A DNA stretch of 64,000 nucleotides from Pythium myriotylum (GCA_023091665.1 JALJCQ010000009.1:2170001-2234000), one strand, 5' to 3'; numbered from the stretch's first letter, positions 39,910 to 53,091 are shown. Numbers and translations are program-made. The notes: generated by a model from the letters alone, not told the origin.

Positions 39910-42259
39910 TCAGCGCGCGAGCCACTTGGCGAAGAAGCCTTGCTTTTTGGCGCGGCGCTGCTCGATCTTGACTTGGTTGGCGGCGTGGGCGGCGTCCACG
40001 AGTCGGTCGCGCTCCTTCTCCTTGGCGCGCAGCTGCAGCACCTGGCGGAAGGCCTCGCGCGCGCGTCTCGAGCGCCACGCGCACTGCAGCCGCACGACGC
40101 TCTGCAGCTTCGTGGCCTCGTACTCGGCGGCTTTCCGCCTCGCGTACTCCTGCTTGCGCATCGCGATGACCCGTTCCCGCTCGCTCTCGTCCGCGTACGT
40201 GTGATGCGGCTCTTTGCTCCTCACTTCCTTCGTCGACTGGTCCTCGTAAACGAAATCTAGCAGCGGATCCTTAGCCTCCTGCTCGTTTGACTGGATCCGA
40301 ACGCGTCGCTCTCTCCGCCGTCGACGTTCAGCTTCATCTTCATCTTCATCAAGCACAACGAAGTCACCGACTGAGCTCGTCGTGGTCGCATCGTCTGGCT
40401 CACCCTCGACGATCTGGTGCCCCCCAAACACGAACGCCTTGCGCTTCTTCTCCTTTTGGTAGCGTCGAATTCGAATTCGCTTCCATCTCTCGCTCAGTTT
40501 CTGTATTGATACACGTTCTTCGACTCCCGTTCCGTCAAAAACGACTGTGATCAGCCCAAATCGATCCGTCGGAATAGCCGTGATAATGGCCGTTGTTACG
40601 ATCTTGTCTGTTTTCGATGGGAAGACTTTAATATAAATCCCATCATTCGGCGACAGAGGGCGGTTTTCACGAGCGGCCATTTCCCTTAGCTGAGAGAGCT
40701 TTCTCGGCACAAACCGCTTGAAGGATCCATCTGTGGAAAATCCTGCACAGCCTTCGTCTTGACGGCTGATTTCCATCATCTCAGCCACGCTGAGGCCTTC
40801 CACACGCTTGAAGTTTCCGGTGGGGAAGTCCTTCTTGGGATAAAACTGGAATGTGATCGCCGATCGCTGAGCGACGGCTGGAGAAATCATCACCTCTTGC
40901 CCAACAACACACCATGTTGGCAAACTGATGGCACGCTCATACAAGTAACGGAAATAGTTGCGCTGGATGATGTTCGCAGCATGGCGGCGCCTCTGCTTGA
41001 TGGCCTCGTAAATGCGATAGTCGCGATAGCATTTCCACGCCGCCTGAAGCCTTGTCGATGCATCACACCGTTTTTGCGACGACAGTAAGAATCGCCAACG
41101 GGTCTCCTCTTCTTCCATCAGATATCGTTCAGCGCGTCGCAGTCCTTGCAGCTCTAGTGGCGAGAGCTGCTCTGGGACAAGCAACGAGCCGGAGAGAATC
41201 CAGAGTTTCTGACCGTTCAGGAAGCACGGTGTGCCATTCATGATGGCGTGCGTACGGGCTGTGGTGTTTGTCACTCGCAGCTTGTTGATGAATCGTTGCC
41301 GGACATTAATTTCGTAATTTAGCTGGCGACTGATGGTGTCGAGGCAATTGCGGCGTAAGTGCATTTCGCGCTGTCCTTGTTTGATAGCGTCGACCTTTCG
41401 TGTCAACTCGTAATTGGTCTTCAACATAATCGAGAGCTCGTTATTGGGTTGCTTGGAGGAGGATTGAAGGGACTTGAAATGCAGAACTACCCACTCTTCC
41501 ACGTTACTAGGCGCGACGAGCTCCATCTCCACCAGCATGCAAGTAACCCCCTGCGTAACAACACGCACATACTCGTCTATATGTCGCTGGGGGAGAATGT
41601 GGCGCTCAACCCACTCATGATGCGAGTCCTCAGATCCGGGAGATGGTAAATATATCGAACCCGTTTCGATACTCCACAGTGACTGGTGTCTTGGAGTTTC
41701 TGCTGCCAAGAAGTCAAGATCGTCTGCTGTCAGACGCAGTTCATCTTGCGTCAGGCTGAGCACATTCTCCATGGTGATTATGCTTCGCATAATTCTTCTG
41801 CTTTCGATCTCATCCGCCTGAAAACACGCGTGAGACTAGTTTCGTATGCAGTTAAATCAAAGCACTACGAGACCCTCGTGTCAAGCAGTGAGTTTTGAAT
41901 AATGCGCCGCTTCTTGTGCATTTCCATGATCAAAACAGTGCTTGCGTCCTGCTCGATGGAGTACGCCACTTTGCACTGCGGCGAGAAGTTAAGCTATATG
42001 ATCTCCTGTTTCCATGTGGTCATTAGCGACGCACCGAGTGACGAAGGTAGTCTGCAAGCCAAGCGAATGGCTCGATTGGTCGGCTCATGAGCACCGTGTT
42101 CACAGCATCCGCAAGGTGCTGAAGTACGCCTGCCACGACAGGATTTGAAATGTACGCATCATTCGGCCGACTCGCTTTTCTTATTGCGGGGAGGTGAGAG
42201 GTAACCCACCGCTCGCGGCGGGTGATCTCTTCCTTCGTTGGACGCGGACGTCGCCCCAT
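39910..42259 (-). CDS. Dpy-30-like / IQ-motif protein (three exons)
   Basis: Exons 42259-42035, 41975-41874 and 41817-39910, all phase 0, give 744 aa. Residues about 40-73 (NPVVAGVLQHLADAVNTVLMSRPIEPFAWLADYLRHS) resemble the Dpy-30/RIIa docking helix pair, whose hallmark is RPxxPxxxLAxYL. Two IQ regions follow (RLQAAWKCYRDYRIYEAIKQ and LQSVVRLQCAWRSRRAREAF) that could bind calmodulin, with a predicted SH3-like or beta-rich segment between them and highly charged coiled coils near the C-terminus. Dpy-30 plus IQ combinations are common in axonemal and scaffold proteins, so a flagellar role in zoospores is possible but inferred. The intron 2 donor (GTCTCG) is weak; if wrong, the gene would begin in exon 3 at 41790. 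Confidence 0.65.
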
Positions 42260-42384
42260 GCAATGAAGTTCGATCCCTCAACCGACGCCAAAATCTAGAA
42301 TAGACATTCGCAGAGATCCAGAAACGCTCGACCTTCCTATACTGCATGTATTTAAGTTGAAGGACTTGATATCAACAACCGTGC

Positions 42385-43605
42385 TCATGGTAGCGTGAGT
42401 GGACCCACAAACTCTAGTGAGAACTGACCTTCGCTCTTGGGCTCCAGATTCTCTTCTTTCAACCACTGCGGGTTGTACAGTTTGCTCCGATAACGGTCAC
42501 CACCGTCGCACAGAATTGTTACAATTGTATGTCCCGGACCAAGCTCGCGAGCCATTTTTACGGCACCGACAACGTTCAAGGCTGCGCTCGGACCCACGAA
42601 GATACCGTCGTTTCGAAGGAGAAAGTACGCCATGTCCACAATTTCTTGGTTTGTTCCCGTGATACCCTTGTCGATCTTCGCTTCGCTGAAGTTTGGCGTG
42701 ATGCGTGGAAGCCCAACACCTTCCGCAATAGTAGAGCCCTGGCGAACAGGAACAACTTCGAAGCCTTCCTTCTCAAAACTTGTGCTCTGGCCATCATTGA
42801 CGAACTTCGCCATCGCAGTGACTTCGTCAGGGTCCACGATCCACGTCTGGATTTGAGGTTTCTTCTCCTTCAAAAATTTGGAGATGCCAGCAATCGTGCC
42901 AGCAGTACCAGCCGACGTAACAAAGCCGTCCACAAGTCCCTGGGTTTGACGCCAAATCTCGGGACCAGTTCCAAGGTAGTGTGCCTTCATGTTGGCCGTG
43001 TTCTGGAACTGGTTTGGGTAGCATGTGTTCTCTTTCTCCGCCGCAAGTTTGTGAGCGACGTGGTAGAAGTGGTTCTCCTTGTCGAACATAGATGCCATGG
43101 GTTGGACATGAACCTCCGCGCCCATGGTCTTCATCAGCTCAATCTTCTCGGTGGCAGTCTTGGCCGGCATCGTAAACAGAGTCTTGTAGCCTCGAGCAGC
43201 AGCCAAGAGGGCGAGTGACACACCTGTGTTGCCTCCAGTAGCTTCCACGAGCGTTGCGCCTGGCTTCAGCTCTCCTTTCTCTTCGGCGTCGAGGATCAAA
43301 TACTTGGCAGCTCGGTCCTTGACGCTGCCACAAGGGTTCATGTACTCGGCCTTGGCGTAGATCTTGCACCCTGTAAGTTTGGAAACGCTCTTGAGCTCGA
43401 TCAGCGGCGTGTTTCCGACAGCTTCGAAGAGGTCGACGGGCTTGTCGAGACTCGAGACAGCCACCGCCTCGCTCGTCTTGTTGACGCTCGAGAGAGCGGG
43501 CGCCTCGCCTGGCCGCTTCTTCGAGTCGGCGCTCAGCAGCGAACCGCCCGCCACGCCAGCCGCGAAGCAGCTCAGCGGCACGCCCCAGCGCTTGGCCGCC
43601 TGCAT
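42385..43605 (-). CDS. Cysteine synthase (O-acetylserine sulfhydrylase family), membrane-anchored type
   Basis: A 406-aa single-exon PLP enzyme of the beta family. The PLP-binding Lys is Lys96 in NPCGSVKDRAA; EATGGNTG is the substrate loop and SAGTAGTIAG the phosphate-binding loop. The reaction is O-acetylserine plus sulfide to cysteine plus acetate, although cystathionine synthase-like chemistry is not excluded. An N-terminal hydrophobic stretch (WGVPLSCFAAGVAGGSLL, residues 7-24), followed by a polar linker before the catalytic core at about residue 58, resembles the outer mitochondrial membrane-type fungal enzymes. No CBS regulatory domain is present. Confidence 0.9.
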   Translation of the reverse strand: MQAAKRWGVPLSCFAAGVAGGSLLSADSKKRPGEAPALSSVNKTSEAVAVSSLDKPVDLFEAVGNTPLIELKSVSKLTGCKIYAKAEYMNPCGSVKDRAAKYLILDAEEKGELKPGATLVEATGGNTGVSLALLAAARGYKTLFTMPAKTATEKIELMKTMGAEVHVQPMASMFDKENHFYHVAHKLAAEKENTCYPNQFQNTANMKAHYLGTGPEIWRQTQGLVDGFVTSAGTAGTIAGISKFLKEKKPQIQTWIVDPDEVTAMAKFVNDGQSTSFEKEGFEVVPVRQGSTIAEGVGLPRITPNFSEAKIDKGITGTNQEIVDMAYFLLRNDGIFVGPSAALNVVGAVKMARELGPGHTIVTILCDGGDRYRSKLYNPQWLKEENLEPKSEGQFSLEFVGPLTLP

Positions 43606-43882
43606 CTGCGCTCGATGGAGATGCTGAGGAAGTGATCGGCGCGTAGCCGTTCACGACTGATGATTCATCATCCCGAACGGGGATTGTGACTAATCATAAG
43701 TTTACACCAAGTTCCGTCATCACCGAACCGTGGAAGTGCTCTGTAGGTAGCTACTCTTATTACAATTCGCAAAAGTATTCGGTACTTTGATCTCCCAAGA
43801 GAGGTCCACCATGCGTTTTCACAAACGCTATGGTATGTACTGACATGACGGCACTGTGACGAGGTAAACCTACCCATTCCAA

Positions 43883-46800
43883 TCAGAGCTCCTCACGGAA
43901 GAGCTCAATGAACTCACTGAGATCCAGCGTCGAGTTGGTGTTGAGGTCAAAGCGCGCAATGATACGCTCGACATCCTCACGAGTGATGTGCGCACTCGCG
44001 GAGCGAGAGCTGCTCACGCGGTCTTCCTCGTCGTAGAACTTCTCGTTGTACCGTAGTGCGTTGAAGAGTTCGTCCACATCGATATCGCCGTTGCGGTCCG
44101 TGTCGTACAAGCGGAAGAGCTGTTTGAGCTCACTGAGCTGCTCGTTCGTGAGCCTCTTTTTCTGATGCTTATTTGCTTTTTCTGCGCTGTCCAGAACACT
44201 GCAAAAATGCATGATGTCGAGCATAACCTCGGGAGGAGCTTCGTTGAACACTGCCGCGCACAGCTCTTTGAGATCGATGTGGCCACTCTGGTCTCTATCA
44301 ACGCTGCTGAAGATTCCCATCACATTTTCGCGTAAGTGAGTGCTACCAAAGAGCCCTGCGCCATCTACTAGTTCCCTTAATGTGATCGTGCCGCTCTTGT
44401 CCTTGTCGATCAGATTGAACGTTCGGAAGATGTTCACTACATCGTCTCGGCTGTACATTCCAAAGTACTCTTGTCGCATGATTGCGGTATCCGAGCGAAT
44501 GCGTTGCTTCTTTGCAGTCGTGTCCACGTTTCTTAGTGACGATTTCCGTGTTTTGAGTCCAGGCGACGATGGACGACCAGCAGATATACTTCTTCTTGTC
44601 GCGAATATCGGTTTTTGCGCTTCCGCAAAGGGAACTTCGGACACACGAGACTCCTGAACTTCCTCAAGTGCTGGCATCCCTCGTTCTGGGCGCATCGAGC
44701 ACGTTCGCGCAAGTACACGTGATACACGTTGCACTTTATCATCAACTGCTCGTTGTTGCAGAAATAAGTCTTTGAGTGAAGGTTGCGAAGCGAGAGCTGG
44801 CGCAGACCGAACGTGTACAAGCCCTGTCCCAGCGGCTGGCATCATCTGAGATACCTCAGAGCCTGTATTGGATGTCACGCAATCCTCTGATATACCCGGA
44901 TGGATGTCAAGACTGCTCCGAATCGCTCCGCTTGGTAACGTCATCATTGACCGGGACTGCCCAAGGGAGTGCTTCTTCGCACCGATTGACTTCGGAGTAG
45001 GCACAGTTTCCGCATTTTCCTCGATAATGCAGCTCTTACCGAGCTTCTTCAGCAGAAACGGAGATGGCGACAAGTCGATACTCGTTGCGGATTGCATCCG
45101 CCGTAGCTTACTGGCTTTCGATGAGAGTAATTTCTGACTTCGACGAACAGTCTCGTGGTGGTAGTTCCCATACATTTGCTTCTGTCGGTTGAGGCCTCCC
45201 ACGCTCCAATTGTCTTTATCCTCAAATGGCAATTCATGATTAGTACAGCCGAGGCTGCCTGGAAGAAGATTAGTCGCAGGATCGAACGAATCATCACGTT
45301 CGACCACGTCATTCAACACCTCAATCGCTGCACTGTGTTGATTACTCTCGACCGCGTGGTCGACGTTTTTTACTTTAATTCTCGCCTTTTTCTTCAAAAT
45401 CCGCTTCATCCTCTGCTCGAACTTCGTTCGTTCTTTCTCCCACGCCTCCTGTCTCGCGACTTGGAAATCGCTTTGCTTCCACGTAGCTTCGCCATCAAGC
45501 TGTCTGAACAATCGTTCAGTTTCAGGTGGGAGGTTGTGGAGTGAACTTGAATCATGTTGATTCGTCGCCAGGTGTTGTGCAGATGACCTCGCTGAAGCAG
45601 ATCGGCTTAGAGAAACTGAGCATCCCAATGAACGCCGACGACGGTCTCGTACGATCTGCTTCATTGACTGATTACGGTCTGCGAGAACCTTCAGTTTTTG
45701 ATCTTTCATTTCACCCCAAATAACTTCAGCTTGTTCACGCTTCATATCAGCAGACGTTGCAACATCTACAGTCCAGTTCCACGGAATCAACACGCCATTT
45801 TGCTGAGTTAGCTCGCCCTGAACGTCTCCGTTGAACGACCAGAGACGGACAGACTTGTCAGATGAACAAGAAAGAATGGTCTGTGGATCATCGACTACGT
45901 AAAGAAACCGTATGAGACCATCGTGTGCCTTCCACCTTGCGAGTTGAATCAATTCGCTGTCTGTGACCGCAGGTAGATTGTTTGCCCCCGCATCAGCATC
46001 ACCTTGGTCGGAGAAATCATACGATGAAGTGTCCGTGCCCGCGCGTCGATTCTTTAAGTGATTCTTGAGTCGCTTGGCAGTCTTTCCATGACGAATAAAC
46101 CGTCTGCGTGGATTATAAGACCCACTGTGGTTAGACGGGAGACTTTCGGTGCGGAAAGCCCGAATCCCCGAGATAGTGATTGCTTTTGAGAAGTCGTCCA
46201 CGCAAATATCCCCGTCCAAGCTAGCCATGACAAGAAGAAAACGCCCTTTCCGAATCTCATTCGCTAGTACGTCGCCTCCTGATTCATCGTACACCACTCG
46301 GCAGCAGCATATCCCACCCTTATTCTCGTCATCCATGACTGCCTCGGCCGGTCGGCGATACGAAGAAAGCGTGCTAGAGCGAGGATCACGAAGAAATGGC
46401 CAGTAGTGGAACACCAGCACACTCGTTTGTGATGGCGACACACTCCAGCAGCAAACCAAACCATTCTCATGGCAAGAGATTAGGAGAGGATAAGGATCGA
46501 CAAACTCGAGCGCTGTCACATCTGACTGAGGGAGGCTGTGAACTGTCAGCGAGCACGTGTCTTCCAGCAGAAAGTAAATGTAATCCCATATCTTGATAAC
46601 ACCATCAGCACTGCCCGTCGCCACGAGTGCCATCGTGTAGCAGTAAGCCATGCACTTGATATCCGCGTCATGAGCGTCTGTAATACATCTTAAAAGGCTG
46701 TTAGCGCGCGTGTTATCGTCGTAAAGGCGCAGAGATCGGTCCCAGGAGGCCGTTAAAACACATTGATCTTCACTGCAATATATCAATGCTGACACGTTGA

Positions 46801-48634
46801 GCTGATGGGGTGTCCATGTTTTGAGAATGGCTCCATTCATATAGTTGAGCACGATCAACTCCCCGCGCTGCGTACCGAGAACAAGTTTGCGTTGACGCGC
46901 GTCTAGATCGACACATGTTATGTCTGCACTCGCAAAGTTTCGGAATGTGCGCAACAGTGAGCCGGACGTGGCGTCCCATATCTTGATCTCGCGGTCGGTC
47001 GTGGTGAGTAGCGTGAACGACACGCTGTTGTACAGAACAACACACGAGGGGAGAAGCTTGGGCTTGAGGCGCACACGTTGGAGCAGTTTCAGTTTGTGAA
47101 TTCCGGCAGCAAGCAGCGTCTGGCCGTTATTCAGAACTGCGAGGCTGTGTGCTTTCCACGGATATTTCTCGCTGCCAAGCCGGAAAGTTTGGAGACATCG
47201 ATTATTGTTTTGTTCGAGGTCGTTGTTCTCCATGGACGTTATATTGGCGAGATTCCACCACTTGAACCAGCCTTCGTCGTCCACAGTGATTGCTTGATCT
47301 CCTAGTAGACTAACGGACGCTGGCGAGTCGTCGCTGAGCATTGTCGCCGAGGCCCTCCGCTCATTCTGGCTAACGGGCATTGAAGACTGGATTAGCTGAA
47401 TGCCGCACACTGGAGAGTTGTGACCCCACAGTTTGAAGATTGGGGTCGTGGCAAGTGCGCTGATGTCCCATCCAAGCACCTCGCACTCGAAACCCGCGCT
47501 AAGGAAAACCTGGTTCGACAGCTTCGTCAAAGAGCGCACGCCACGACGGTGGCCCTGGCGACTTGTGCGCACCCTGAGCGAAGTCGCGTCCCAGATGTAG
47601 ATTAAGCTATCCATGCCGCAAGTGACAAGCGTCTCGCTATTCAGTAGCAACAGGTCTTGGAGCAAATCGGTGTGCTGCTTGAGCGTCGTAAACAGGCTCA
47701 CTTCACAGCGTCCTTTCGCGTCGTGGATTTTCTCGCGCAGGACGTGCCAAACGCTGATGATCAAGTCAGCGGAGATGGAGAAGAGGTGCTGGGTTGTCGC
47801 GTTCCATTCGAGTACACGTTGTGGTCGGGGGGTGTGCACGATGGCCAGTGGCAGAGGTGTTTCCAGTGCGCTCGTGCTGGTCGCCGTGAGGATCGTCGAG
47901 GCCCAGAACGTGAGTTTGAGGTCACCGCCCGACACGGCGAGCAGGTCAACCTTGCTGAGGTACTTGAGCGCCTGTACGGGCGATCGCTCGGATCTCACGT
48001 CGTCTTGGTCGCGTCGATACCCAGCGATGTAGCAGAGCGGGTGGAACTTGTTCACGATTGCAAGCGCCGGCGTGAAGGCGTTCGTGGCGCCGGAGGCCTC
48101 GCCCGATGCGTCTCCGCTAGCGGGTACTTCGCCCTCGAGTCTCTCATCGCCGCCGCTGTCAGCAGACGACGGGATCAGCGCTGCCGGGTCGACAATCTCC
48201 ACCACTGGCCGCGTGTTGTCGTGCACGAGTAGTCGCCGGAACTCGGGAAGGAACTGCACACGTTTGGGCGGGCGGTTGGTGGCGTCTGCGAAGTCGGGGT
48301 TCTCCTCGTACTGCAGGTCGCGCCAGTCGAGCTCGTCGCTCATCGTGCCCATGCCGCCTTCAATGATGGCACTGGTGAACTCCTCCCACTCCATCGTGCC
48401 ATCGCCGTTCACATCCACTTGCGCGAAGAGCTCCACGAGATCCTGGATGAACTGCACGGCGTTTGTCTCATCCCAGGCGCGTACGCGGTCCAGCATGACG
48501 CCAACGAACTCGCGCAGCGAGAGCCCGCGGTCGCCGGCGGCGTCGAAGTCGCGCTTGAGCGCCGTCAGGTCCTCGACCTGGAGACGCACCATGATGCCCA
48601 GGCACGCCTGGTACTGCAGCAGCGCCGCCGCCAT
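43883..48634 (-). CDS. Large WD40 protein with N- and C-terminal EF hands
   Basis: A 1583-aa protein in one uninterrupted exon. Near the N-terminus is an EF-hand pair, the second with a good calcium loop (DVNGDGTMEWEE). At least two WD40 propellers follow (IYIWDATSLRVR, IKIWDATSGSLL, LRLYDD, IKIWDYIYF, VRLWSFNGD). After a basic, Ser-rich linker come four C-terminal EF hands: DKDKSGTITLRE, DRDQSGHIDLKE, DTDRNGDIDVDE and DLNTNSTLDLSE. EF-hand/WD40 proteins of the WDR49/WDR64 kind are linked to cilia and sperm in animals, so a flagellar role is plausible. The open frame continues 196 codons upstream of the chosen Met but is Arg-rich and overlaps the divergent gene. Confidence 0.85.
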   Translation of the reverse strand: MAAALLQYQACLGIMVRLQVEDLTALKRDFDAAGDRGLSLREFVGVMLDRVRAWDETNAVQFIQDLVELFAQVDVNGDGTMEWEEFTSAIIEGGMGTMSDELDWRDLQYEENPDFADATNRPPKRVQFLPEFRRLLVHDNTRPVVEIVDPAALIPSSADSGGDERLEGEVPASGDASGEASGATNAFTPALAIVNKFHPLCYIAGYRRDQDDVRSERSPVQALKYLSKVDLLAVSGGDLKLTFWASTILTATSTSALETPLPLAIVHTPRPQRVLEWNATTQHLFSISADLIISVWHVLREKIHDAKGRCEVSLFTTLKQHTDLLQDLLLLNSETLVTCGMDSLIYIWDATSLRVRTSRQGHRRGVRSLTKLSNQVFLSAGFECEVLGWDISALATTPIFKLWGHNSPVCGIQLIQSSMPVSQNERRASATMLSDDSPASVSLLGDQAITVDDEGWFKWWNLANITSMENNDLEQNNNRCLQTFRLGSEKYPWKAHSLAVLNNGQTLLAAGIHKLKLLQRVRLKPKLLPSCVVLYNSVSFTLLTTTDREIKIWDATSGSLLRTFRNFASADITCVDLDARQRKLVLGTQRGELIVLNYMNGAILKTWTPHQLNVSALIYCSEDQCVLTASWDRSLRLYDDNTRANSLLRCITDAHDADIKCMAYCYTMALVATGSADGVIKIWDYIYFLLEDTCSLTVHSLPQSDVTALEFVDPYPLLISCHENGLVCCWSVSPSQTSVLVFHYWPFLRDPRSSTLSSYRRPAEAVMDDENKGGICCCRVVYDESGGDVLANEIRKGRFLLVMASLDGDICVDDFSKAITISGIRAFRTESLPSNHSGSYNPRRRFIRHGKTAKRLKNHLKNRRAGTDTSSYDFSDQGDADAGANNLPAVTDSELIQLARWKAHDGLIRFLYVVDDPQTILSCSSDKSVRLWSFNGDVQGELTQQNGVLIPWNWTVDVATSADMKREQAEVIWGEMKDQKLKVLADRNQSMKQIVRDRRRRSLGCSVSLSRSASARSSAQHLATNQHDSSSLHNLPPETERLFRQLDGEATWKQSDFQVARQEAWEKERTKFEQRMKRILKKKARIKVKNVDHAVESNQHSAAIEVLNDVVERDDSFDPATNLLPGSLGCTNHELPFEDKDNWSVGGLNRQKQMYGNYHHETVRRSQKLLSSKASKLRRMQSATSIDLSPSPFLLKKLGKSCIIEENAETVPTPKSIGAKKHSLGQSRSMMTLPSGAIRSSLDIHPGISEDCVTSNTGSEVSQMMPAAGTGLVHVRSAPALASQPSLKDLFLQQRAVDDKVQRVSRVLARTCSMRPERGMPALEEVQESRVSEVPFAEAQKPIFATRRSISAGRPSSPGLKTRKSSLRNVDTTAKKQRIRSDTAIMRQEYFGMYSRDDVVNIFRTFNLIDKDKSGTITLRELVDGAGLFGSTHLRENVMGIFSSVDRDQSGHIDLKELCAAVFNEAPPEVMLDIMHFCSVLDSAEKANKHQKKRLTNEQLSELKQLFRLYDTDRNGDIDVDELFNALRYNEKFYDEEDRVSSSRSASAHITREDVERIIARFDLNTNSTLDLSEFIELFREEL

Positions 48635-48763
48635 CGCTTGCGCCCGCCCTCTCGTCTCTCGCCTCGCGTCTGCAGAGCTGCTCGCCGGAGCCCGCCGTTT
48701 CAAGTCGATCGAGTAGACGGTTTCGCGCTCGAGCCTCCGCTGCAATGGCCTCCCCACTCGACC
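48635..48763. promoter_or_regulatory. Compact bidirectional promoter
   Basis: Only 129 bp separate the divergent start codons of the WD40/EF-hand gene and the 881-aa gene, so they probably share a control region. Confidence 0.5.
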
Positions 48764-51466
48764 ATGACCAGCCGCCCACCGCTCGGTCCGCGCGCCGCGG
48801 TGTTCCCGCCGACCAGCGTGCCCTGCCGCCCCAAGCGACCGCTTTCGGCGTCGCGTGCTCCCGTGAGCTCGGTCGTGTCGCCGCGTCGTCGACCCGCCAG
48901 CGCCAGCCGCGTGCGCGCCACGTACGCGCCGTCCTCTCTCACGCGCCGCGTCGGCACCGAGAGCGAGGACGACGACGTCGACACGATCGCGATCCCCGTA
49001 GCAGGGCTGCCGCTCGCCGACTCGTCTCGACCAAGCGAGAATGACGACTCGACGCGGCCGGCCTCGCCGTCGCTTCCGCCAGACAACGACGACGGAAACG
49101 ACGCGCCGCTGGACCGCGGGGCCTTCGCGCAGGCCGAACAGTTTCTCGTCTCGTGGCAGCGCGAGGAGCCGACGTTCCGCTCGCCGCTTCTCTTCGCCGA
49201 GGCCTCGTTCGCGCAAGCCCAAGGTGAGTCGCTAGTGTGCTCGACCCTCATGTTGTGACACTTCATATCTCGGACTGTAGCCATCTCAACGCGCGGGTGG
49301 CCCCACCCAAACGCGTTCCTCACGGCGGTCGCGCTCGGATCCCTCGAGCTCTTCTGCGAGTCGCTCGGCCGCGCATCGCAGTTCCCAGCCAACGCCCTCG
49401 ACGTTCTCGGCGCCGCCGTTTTCACCAACCACCGGGAGCTGCGTGCGCTGCCTCGTACCACGGGCGTCGCTCGCTTCCTCGACTACATGCGCCACGGGCA
49501 GTTCTGCTTCGAGCAGTTGCACACCCACGAGGAGCAGCTTCAGACATGGCGCCGCGCCGCTCTGCAAGCCAAAGACGAGACTCAGCGACTGAACGATCAA
49601 CTCCAGAAGCAGCATGTGGCACGGCTTTTCGATCGCGTCCAGGCGCGAGTCAAGGCGGCCACCGCGAGCGCTGGAATCGATCCAACGAGAGCTGGACGGA
49701 AAGAACGATATCCGCAGCTTCGCCAAATCCTCTACGGTGGAAAGCGCGGAGCTCGTCTAGATATTGAGCCCGACGATTATGACTTTGAGCCGACAACAGA
49801 AGAGATGCTGCTGATCTTCAACTCGTTGCGTCCGCACGAAGCGCGCAGACTACTTGGGGCGATGCACGCGAAGGCCGCTGAGGTGCAACTCCCGCGACTT
49901 GGCGAGCTGTACGCGACGGCTGTTGACATTCTCGACGAGAAGGAACGGCGCGTGTTTCTGAGTGAGTACTTCCAGCTTGTGTCGAGCGAGGAGCTGCAGG
50001 ATGCATTGCGGGTTCGCGACGAGACCAACCAAGACAAGCGTTGGAGAACCTTCCTCGACGAGATGAGAGAAGTGCTTCAAATCCACGAGTTTCCAGGATC
50101 ATCAAGCGACCTGCAGGCTTCTTTCCATTCGGATGAAGCCCGCATCGGTGCGAGCGTCTTCGATCTAGTCGATCTCGTCCAAGAGATCGCGGCTGAAGTC
50201 GCATTATCTGACGAGAAGAAACCACTCAAGCTGTCGAAAGAGGTTCTAAACCGCCTGAAACCCTACCAAACGGCCAAGAAAAAGATGGAGAAGGCGAAGT
50301 TCCTGATGTCGTCCCTCCCGGAGACTGTGGAGTCTGCACCCGAGACGAGATCGTGTGGTTGCTTTTGTGGGAATCATCGCCTCGTCCAAATCGAGGATGA
50401 TATTGATGCTACCACTCCGAACAATGCTTCAGAAATCACACAAGTGACTCTACACGAAGACAAAAACTCGGCTGCAAAGCGAAAGAAGTCGACACGTCGG
50501 CCTTCGTCGGCAAAGACCGGTATGAAGCGCAAGAGTTCAGTCTATAACGTCTCTGCTCGAGTCTCGACGAGGAACTCCATGGCCAATTTGCGGCTCTTTC
50601 CTCTTGCTGAGGTATGTCAGATCGTGAGTCTGGTCATCCAACTGCACTTCTCTCGCGAATCAACGGACGGTCCGTCAACTCGACGAAACTCAACTCGTCG
50701 AGAGTCTCGATTGACGGCAGCAACTTCGCCACCCCGAATATCCTTTAAAGCGCTCGCAAAAGATCTGCTTACAAGAAAGTACGGGATCAAGTCGATTGCA
50801 GTCATCCACATGCTGCAGCTGGAGAAGTCGTTGGTTCACTACGGCGCGACAAACAATCACGCGAGATGTGAGCTCTTCGCTTGGTTCGTCGGGGCTGATA
50901 AAACTCGTTCCCACTATAAGGACATGGGGTTCCAGTTCTACCTTCGCGTCGTGAAAGCAATCGTAGCCGTGCTGGTCAAAAAAACTCTAGACTCGGTATC
51001 GTACGCTGACTTGATCACGACATGGACAGAACGAATCGGAGATGCCGACTCGTCTTCCGGAGCTCCCCCTCCAAAGACTCTGTCCAGTCTGCAGTGTGTC
51101 GAGGTATGCAGCGTAGCTTTCCCAATCTCCATGCAGGACTCTGCTCCGTTCAGCTTGCTGGTCGAGCGAATGAGATTATCAGTAGAGTGTGTCGATGTCG
51201 ACCTTTTCCTCAAGAGGGTAATGGCCTCTTGGGAGGTGCAATTTGTCAAGATTCACGCCCAGGTTGAGGAAGTTTTTGTGCGTGAAGGGGGCAGCGGCAC
51301 CGTTGATGTTGATTTCGCACTCTTCTGCAAATGTGTGGCCTCGTGTGGCATCGAGATGACCACAGGCCAGCTGATAGAGAGCTTTGACGGTCTCCTTGCT
51401 GAAGACAAAGAGAACGCTGCAATTGACAAGGCCATTCTGTTTGTGGTTGCCACCAAAAATCAATAA
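48764..51466 (+). CDS. 881-aa protein of unknown function (two exons)
   Basis: Exons 48764-49223 and 49281-51466 (57-nt intron, donor GTGAGT, acceptor CTGTAG) give 881 aa. I do not recognise the family. Residues 1-120 are Ser/Pro/Arg-rich and acidic. A short coiled coil follows (HEEQLQTWRRAALQAKDETQRLNDQLQKQ), then helical regions with no catalytic motif (TTEEMLLIFNSLRPHEARRLLGAMH, and LFAWFVGADKTRSHYKDMGFQFYLRVVKAI), separated by a basic linker (KRKKSTRRPSSAKTG). No signal peptide or membrane span. The head-to-head arrangement with the EF-hand/WD40 gene suggests co-expression, and a structural, perhaps flagellar, role is a guess. Confidence 0.8.
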
Positions 51467-51534
51467 CAGATTCGAGTGTCTATACGCGCATACTTCGTGT
51501 ATTAGGCAACACCGAGTCTCAGTTGAGGGAAACT

Positions 51535-53091
<1,557 letters not shown>

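Noticed and set aside
48635..49222. N-terminal extension of the WD40/EF-hand frame (196 codons)
   Set aside because: Arg-rich, low-complexity translation that overlaps exon 1 of the divergent gene on the other strand. The Met at 48634 gives a sensible N-terminus.
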